A DNA stretch of 32,909 bases, from assembly GCA_003427395.1 (NCBI GenBank), contig BFEA01000106.1:2018482-2051390 (forward strand), in the 5' to 3' direction. This DNA is from Chara braunii (lineage: Eukaryota; Streptophyta; Charophyceae; Charales; Characeae). Positions 28,568 to 32,909 of the stretch are shown here, piece by piece. Made by a program: the position numbers and the translations under genes. Positions within the stretch are counted from its first letter, which is position 1. Every line of letters begins with the position of its first letter. The notes beneath the pieces were generated by a model that made no database searches, had not been told where the DNA came from, and worked only from the letters and a program-made list of their open reading frames with translations.

Positions 28568-29065
28568 TTTTTCCTTTTTCTTTTCCCGTCGGACACAACG
28601 GCCGACCCCTGTAGTAGTCATGACACCCGTGCCTCTGTCGCAGCCGAGGTACTTTCATTACTTTTTCAAACTCGGCGGCTGTTTTCTTTACAGGCGCATG
28701 ATTTTTTTTGTGCATTCAAAACTTAAAAGTGACATCAAAGTACGAATGCGGCAGGTTTTGAATTCGCAAAGGAAAAAAAAACACACGCGCCCGTAAAGAT
28801 ATCACGCCGCAAGTTTGAAGCGGCAATTTTGGTAGAAAAAGATCCGCTGGGCTTTTTTTTCCTTTTCCTTTTCCCGACTGACATTACGGTCAACCCCTGT
28901 AGGTAGTTACTATGCCCGTGCCTCGGTCACGTCTTTTCTTTTTTTTTCTTTTCTTGGAAAAGCCCTTATGCAAGGCTTTCATTGCTTTTTCTAACTTGGC
29001 AGCTGTTTTTTTTGCGGACGCGTGTTTTTTTTGCGCATTCAAAACTCAAAAGTGAGATCAACTTA
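28568..29065. repeat. Tandem dispersed repeat, two units of about 290 bp
   Basis: Unit one (28568-28857) and a shorter unit two (28858-29065) align: CCTTTTTCTTTTCCCG, GACCCCTGTAG/CAACCCCTGTAG, CCCGTGCCTC, TTTCATTACTTTTTC/TTTCATTGCTTTTTC, then GCATTCAAAACTTAAAAGTG. Unit one ends in the block also found at 13404-13560. A roughly 20-bp T-rich run starts each unit. It abuts the truncated 5' end of LINE copy D. No ORF is shared. Nothing else is recognised in 29066-29245. Confidence 0.85.
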
Positions 29066-29245
29066 GGTGCCTCCAAAAAAAAGATGCTGACATCTGTGCA
29101 AATGGCTCATTTGGCATAGGTGGCAGAAATTTTGTACTAATGTCGTTTTCTATTGGCGCATGAAAGAAGATGCCCTGAACATAATTCATGGTCCAGGTAC
29201 CTCTGCCAAGAGAGTGTGAAGTTACCATTTAGGGCGGCCTTGGAT

Positions 29246-29414
29246 TTAAACTACCACTACCTTTCCCATATGTCGGCCACGGGCACTGCGCGCCGACCTG
29301 AAAATCAAGACTGCCCACCGATTCGATTTATCAGCGGCCGCCCTTCCGTTTCAGGCCAGCATGTTACCCGGCGAGCCTCTGAAAAAATAGCTGGGAAAGG
29401 TACTGGTGGTTTAA
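29246..29414. mobile_element. TTAA-bounded MITE 1
   Basis: Starts TTAAACTACCACTAC and ends GTACTGGTGGTTTAA (inverted, two mismatches), with TTAA at both ends (29246-29249 and 29411-29414), 169 bp in all. The right TTAA is shared with the next element. GC-rich and non-coding. Termini match the verified insertion at 5031-5231. Confidence 0.75.
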
Positions 29415-29584
29415 AGCACCAGTACACCACATATCGGCCCGCGGGTGTCAGCACGAAACCCGCACCACTTCAGAGGCCACCGATTTTGTTTTTCAACGGA
29501 GTGCCTGGCCGTGTGGCGCCCCCGAGTTCTCCTTGTGGTGACAAAAACTTTCTGCAAGGCTGGGGCCGTGTCCTAGCGGTTTAA
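29411..29584. mobile_element. TTAA-bounded MITE 2, abutting MITE 1
   Basis: Starts TTAAAGCACCAGTACACC and ends TCCTAGCGGTTTAA; 174 bp. The right terminus is less like the consensus, and TAGCGGTTTAAGG also resembles a tRNA-type A box, so the right boundary is less certain. It shares its left TTAA with MITE 1. Confidence 0.6.
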
Positions 29585-29911
29585 GGTGTATGCTTTTGAC
29601 CCGTTCAGGTTCTTTTCCTGTGTGAGGGGGACACAGGGGAAACTGGGGGTCGGGGAATACATAATTTAACAAGACATACGCGTTTGGAAATGCTAAACCT
29701 TGTCCATTGAGGATGCGCCTGGATGTGCAGAATCCCAAGCGTGTGATCCTCCCCTGGCTGGCCATGCAAGTGTGTGGGTATTTTCTCTGATCAGGCTAGT
29801 TCGGTACTTGCCAACATAAACGGGCTATTTCTGGCCCAATTTCTCCCAAACCCTTTTTCTTTTTTATCTCATCAGTTGGCTGTTTGTGCTACTTCTGTAC
29901 GCTCTCTGCAG

Positions 29912-30037
29912 ACTTTGGTTGTCAGGCCATCATGTCAGTTGCTGATGGAGTGGACACAATCATAGCTTGTCTGTCATCACGGAATGAAGTCGTCAAGCTG
30001 AGAGCAATGGGAACTCTCCAGAATTGCAGCAGAAAAG
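29912..30037 (+). CDS. Armadillo-repeat exon of a host gene (partial gene)
   Basis: A 126-bp exon encoding 42 codons, the length of one armadillo (ARM) repeat. A pyrimidine-rich tract and CTCTGCAG precede it (AG at 29910-29911); a donor AAAAG|GTGGGA follows (GT at 30038). The exon enters and leaves in phase 1, so it could be added or skipped without shifting the frame. The peptide, FGCQAIMSVADGVDTIIACL then SSRNEVVKLRAMGTLQNCS, has the ARM pattern: Gly turn, hydrophobic helix, polar S-S-x-N turn, V-x-x-A...L-x-N helix. ARM solenoids bind protein partners. The gene cannot be named; no flanking exons were recognised, and the introns are filled with TTAA MITEs. Reading through the donor gives only a short tail before a stop. 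Confidence 0.7.
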
Positions 30038-30146
30038 GTGGGATTTTCCCTTTTCCTTTCTCTTGTTCGTCTCTTCTCCTGCCCGGTACATAATCCATCC
30101 ATCGAAACTGGAACAGAGTAGCCGCAACCTGGGCAATTTTTTAGCC

Positions 30147-30495
30147 TTAAACCGCCAGTGCACGGCCGCGGCCTTGCAAGATTTCTTCATCACCTGCTCT
30201 GGAAATTTTGGAGGCTCGGTGCTACTGGGACCACAGTGGCTGGCAGCACCGGCCAAAAAAGAAAATAGGTGCACAGCTGGTGGTTAGGCAAAGCTTGGCT
30301 CGCAGTGCAGCGCTGCCCGGCACGGGTGTACTGGTGGCCTCAGCACGCGGCCTACCGGGTCCCACATCTGAAACGACAAATCGGGGTCGGACCCGGTAGG
30401 CCGCGAAAAACCGGTGGCGCGACAAAAAAATTGCGATCATCACGGCCTACCGGTCATTCGAGAGTTTCTAAGTGGCGGGGGGACCGGTGGTTTAA
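30147..30495. mobile_element. TTAA-bounded MITE 3, interrupted
   Basis: Starts TTAAACCGCCAGTGCACGG and ends GACCGGTGGTTTAA (TTAA at 30147-30150 and 30492-30495), 349 bp. The first half matches the 30707-30904 element (GGAGGCTCGG, GGACCACAGTGGCTGGCAGC, AAGCTTGGC) and reaches a second terminus-like GTGTACTGGTGG at 30328-30339 without TTAA. The remaining part carries a separate hairpin (30347-30404), so this is probably one MITE with another sequence inserted near its end, or two fused ones. Confidence 0.6.
30347..30404. repeat. Perfect 16-bp inverted repeat (hairpin)
   Basis: GCGGCCTACCGGGTCC (30347-30362) and GGACCCGGTAGGCCGC (30389-30404) are perfect inverted copies around a 26-base spacer. 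A partial third copy, CGGCCTACCGG, lies at 30443-30453. GC-rich stem with no T-run, so not a terminator. Confidence 0.9.
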
Positions 30496-30529
30496 GAAGC
30501 ACTCCGCACTGAAACTTTCCAAGTTTCCA

Positions 30530-30710
30530 TTAAACCACCTGTTCACCCGAAGCAGAGTACGACTCTTACCGGTTTACACAGTACGAGCTTTTTAGGCTAG
30601 TGCTGGTAGCAAAGCCGGCAGGCCACTTTGAAAAGGCGCAGTTGCAGGCTCGTGAGCCTGGGAAGGTAGTTTCGTCAACGTAGGCTCACTCGCTTGAACT
30701 GGTGGTTTAA
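30530..30710. mobile_element. TTAA-bounded MITE 4
   Basis: Starts TTAAACCACCTGTTCACC and ends TTGAACTGGTGGTTTAA; 181 bp. GGTGAACAGGTGGT and GAACTGGTGGT show the terminal repeats. Its right TTAA (30707-30710) is shared with the next element. Confidence 0.75.
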
Positions 30711-30904
30711 ACCGCCAGTACACAACCCCAGCCTCGGCGAAAAAGAAATTTGTCACCTACCGTGGAAATTTCGGAGGCTCGGGCTACCGGACCACAATGG
30801 CTGGCGGCGCCAGGCACAAAAGAAAAGAATATGTGCCACTGGCGGTTCGGAAAAGCTTGGCGCGCAGGAAGGCACCTGCAGGCCTGGGTGTACTGGGGGT
30901 TTAA
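30707..30904. mobile_element. TTAA-bounded MITE 5, abutting MITEs 4 and 6
   Basis: Starts TTAAACCGCCAGTACACAAC and ends GTGTACTGGGGGTTTAA; 198 bp. The interior matches the reverse complement of the insertion at 5031-5231 (ACCACAATGGCTGG, GGCGGTTCGG, CTTGGCGCGCAGG), which ties this array to an element whose TTAA duplication is proven by its empty site. Confidence 0.82.
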
Positions 30905-31085
30905 AGCAGCAGTACATGCCAGCTATCAGCCGCGGGCCCCTTTCGGAGGCCGCCCACCGCCGGTTCATTTTATCTACAGCGCTCGGCCTCCTAAAATTTT
31001 CTGGAGAGGCTCAAAAAAAAAAAAAAAAAAAAAAAAAAGGTTCTCCAGTTGCCTTCGGGGGGCCATGTACTGGTTGAGGGTTTAA
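30901..31085. mobile_element. TTAA-bounded MITE 6, abutting MITE 5
   Basis: Starts TTAAAGCAGCAGTACATGCC and ends GTACTGGTTGAGGGTTTAA; 185 bp, left TTAA shared with MITE 5. It contains an internal poly(A) of about 26 bases (31013-31038), possibly the trace of a small retroposition or slippage. Confidence 0.7.
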
Positions 31086-31416
31086 GGAAGAGCGCATACT
31101 CAGATGCAGTCTGATTGTCGAATGTTGAGGTAACTTGACGATAACGTCTCACGGCTGTCGTTTTTTTTCCTTCGAGGAATCAAAGGGACATTTTTTTTGG
31201 TTTTCTTTTTAATTCATGCACCATTATTTCTCCAGTCGTGTGCATGATACTTGCACAAGGCTGGCATTCATAATCTTCCATAATTTTATTAGTCCCTAGT
31301 AGACTCCGTACATAAGCACTCAGCCTCATAAAAGAGTTGGTGAAAATTCTGTCAAAACAATGTGTTATGCCCCCGGTTGGTTTTCCCTTTCTACCTCCCC
31401 ACCTCAGGTTGACTAC

Positions 31417-31520
31417 CTTCTTCCCCCCAATACAACGTACGGTCATTATAGCTGTATCTAGACTGAAAGATGCCTTCAGATACAGCTATAATGACCGTAC
31501 ATTGAGTTCGGGGGAAGAAG
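31417..31520. repeat. 42-bp inverted repeat with 20-base loop
   Basis: Arms 31417-31458 and 31479-31520 are complementary at 38 of 42 positions, with the inner 22 (GTACGGTCATTATAGCTGTATC) perfect. The loop is 20 bases. The stem length and loop size resemble a miRNA-type precursor or a very small foldback transposon. No neighbouring gene explains it. The flanks 31086-31416 and 31521-31650 contain no gene I can support; a TTC run lies at 31555-31570. Confidence 0.9.
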
Positions 31521-31654
31521 CTAGCTCAAGAGGTTTCAGCACGCCTTTTTTTTCTTCTTCTTCTTCTTCTTTTTGGAAGAACTTCAGCTCACCTTTCTGT
31601 TCAATCTTCCCTCCATTCTTTACCTTCTGCAGTTTTCTCCAAATTTGTTGTGTG

Positions 31655-31727
31655 ACCCAGTTTCCAGCAGGTGCCGCTCCCCATTAAAAGATCGGAGCAA
31701 AAAAAAAAAAAAAAAAAAAAAAAAAGT
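31655..31727 (+). mobile_element. Short A-tailed retroposon, 5'-truncated
   Basis: GACCCAGTTTCCAGCAGGTG, then GCTCCCCATTAAAAGATCGGAGC (degenerate CCAATAGATGGAGC), then a 27-base poly(A) at 31699-31725. The GGGACGCTGG start is missing. The following 31728-32400 holds no supported gene or element. Confidence 0.75.
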
Positions 31728-32403
31728 TCTCTTGCTTCTGTAACAGTATCTGGCAATATATTTCAGTCCAACTCAGTGAAAGTGCAATGAAACAGTCTGT
31801 CATATCTCCCCTGTTTTTTCGGTAGTTTACCCTTTGAAGTTTCTCCATTTCCACCCACAAAATTCACCAGGCATCACCCGCACCAGTGCCGAAGTATATG
31901 CATATACTCGTCAACAAGGGGGGTCTGTTTGGGCCAGCATTATGACGATCTCCAACCCCTGGAGATGAGCGGTGATGGGTGTGATGATGGCGGTGGGGTA
32001 TAGCGAATGGAAAGTTCTGTTTTTTTTTTGTTTTTTTTTTAATGTGGATGATGCTTTGGTGCAGAGAGGCGGATGCAATCCTCTACCAAGCAAAGAACGA
32101 GAGGAAAAGCAGGTAGGTCGAAGCAGGGGTTGGAGATCGGCTAGGTGATTGTGGAAGAGGTGGCGATGGCATGGGACACAGCCGATGAGACCATGGAGCT
32201 GCGGTCGGCAATGCCGGCACAGATGGGACAGAAAGTGGCCGGTCAGCAGAGGAAAACTAGAACTGGGTATGAGCAGCAGATGAGAACTTGTAGCTGAGCC
32301 TGTTGGCAGCAGAGAAAACCGGAACTGACATTTCGTCAATTGCACCAAATTGACTTTCCCAAAAATAATTTCCAGTTTTTTTGTGTGTATCTGTTGAACT
32401 CGT

Positions 32404-32593
32404 ACTGCTTCACATCTTTTTTTTTTTTTTTTTTTTTTTTCGAAAAAGCTCCATCTATTGGTGGGGAGCAACACCTGCTGGAAACCGGGTCCAGCGTCCC
32501 ATAGATACAACCATATCCTCACAAATTGGCACTAACTGGGAACCGGGCCCAGCGTCCCATAACAAGTACGCTCAGAAACACTGCTTCACATCT
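32404..32593 (-). mobile_element. Short A-tailed retroposon with doubled head and 14-bp target duplication
   Basis: A perfect direct repeat ACTGCTTCACATCT (32404-32417 and 32580-32593) brackets a minus-strand element of 162 bp. From right to left it has an outer head (GGGACGCTGGGCCCGGTTCC, minus strand), a spacer of about 50 bp, an inner head (GGGACGCTGGACCCGGTTTC) with CTCCCCACCAATAGATGGAGC, and a poly(A) tail (T-run 32418-32440). This is the cleanest complete copy and shows that the doubled head belongs to the transposed unit. Confidence 0.9.
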
Positions 32594-32756
32594 AGAAGGA
32601 GCATCAATTGAAAGAAAAACAAGAATTTTTTTTTTAAACAAAAGCAAAAAAGAACGGCACAATGTCAGAGTTTCGGTGGAAAATTTCGCCGAAAATAACA
32701 TCCCTGGTTAACCACATGTGGGTCATTAGGTCATTTAATTTAATGTGCAGGTTGAG

Positions 32757-32767
32757 GGTTCGAATCC
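32757..32767 (+). other. Isolated pol III B-box-like sequence
   Basis: GGTTCGAATCC is a perfect internal B-box of tRNA-type genes, within GAGGGTTCGAATCCCTT, which can form a T-arm. No matching acceptor stem or A box lies at the right distance upstream, so I do not call a tRNA; it may be a relic of a tRNA-derived SINE. The rest of 32600-32909 shows nothing I recognise. Confidence 0.4.
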
Positions 32768-32909
32768 CTTTTTCCGCTGACGCCGTAGAGTACTACCATG
32801 CATACTTGCAGTAGGGTGAATATCACTCTTAAGGCCTGATTTAGTACTACTTTTCTGCCCATTGAAGAACAAAGGAAGGTGGCTTGTTAAAAGGCGCTCT
32901 CTCTAGGTG

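Noticed and set aside
29570-29625. A tRNA Leu/Ser-like or SINE promoter at TAGCGGTTTAAGG
   Set aside because: Only the A-box-like part is present; it also coincides with a MITE terminus and has no B box at a fitting distance.
31180-31446. An 88-codon minus-strand frame next to the 42-bp hairpin
   Set aside because: No recognisable domain, no conserved neighbour, and it overlaps the hairpin arm; nothing supports coding.
32700-32785. A tRNA gene at the B-box GGTTCGAATCC
   Set aside because: A T-arm can form but no acceptor, D or anticodon stems fit at the proper distances.

Overview
The window looks like nuclear DNA from a large, transposon-filled eukaryotic genome. No prokaryotic gene organisation is visible. 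It holds diverged LINE retrotransposons, A-tailed short retroposons, inverted-repeat transposons, CA microsatellites, assembly gaps and one probable spliced exon of a host gene. The LINEs pair an APE-type endonuclease and reverse transcriptase with a C-terminal zf-RVT-like CxxC...HxxxxC finger. This combination is best known from L1-type LINEs of plants and their algal relatives, so a streptophyte (perhaps a charophyte alga) is a reasonable but unproven guess.

Layout. 1-2400: CA microsatellites and C/T-rich tandem repeats, no supported gene. 2430-5455: LINE copy A (minus strand, 5'-truncated), broken by two A-tailed retroposons and one TTAA-flanked MITE; removing each insert restores the LINE reading. 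5456-11640: LINE copy B (plus strand), with ORF1, endonuclease, RT and zinc finger, broken by frameshifts and a stop. 11640-14600: a nest of short retroposons, a foldback, a microsatellite and a 51-base gap. 14614-22331: LINE copy C (minus strand), the best preserved: a 1546-codon ORF2 interrupted only by in-frame stops, and a glutamine-rich ORF1. 22332-23120: an inverted pair of short retroposons. 23251-28563: LINE copy D (minus strand), degenerate, with a 3' segment in inverted orientation and two DNA-transposon-like inserts. 28568-29065: a tandem dispersed repeat. 29246-31085: arrays of TTAA-bounded MITEs around one 126-bp, 42-codon armadillo-repeat exon (29912-30037). 31085-32909: a 42-bp-arm hairpin and two more short retroposons.

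The only likely cellular gene is the armadillo-repeat exon; its other exons were not found. The rest are mobile elements, none intact. The most novel material is the LINE clade's unusual ORF1, the short-retroposon family with a conserved (sometimes doubled) head and a shared tail hairpin, and the TTAA MITEs arranged end to end.
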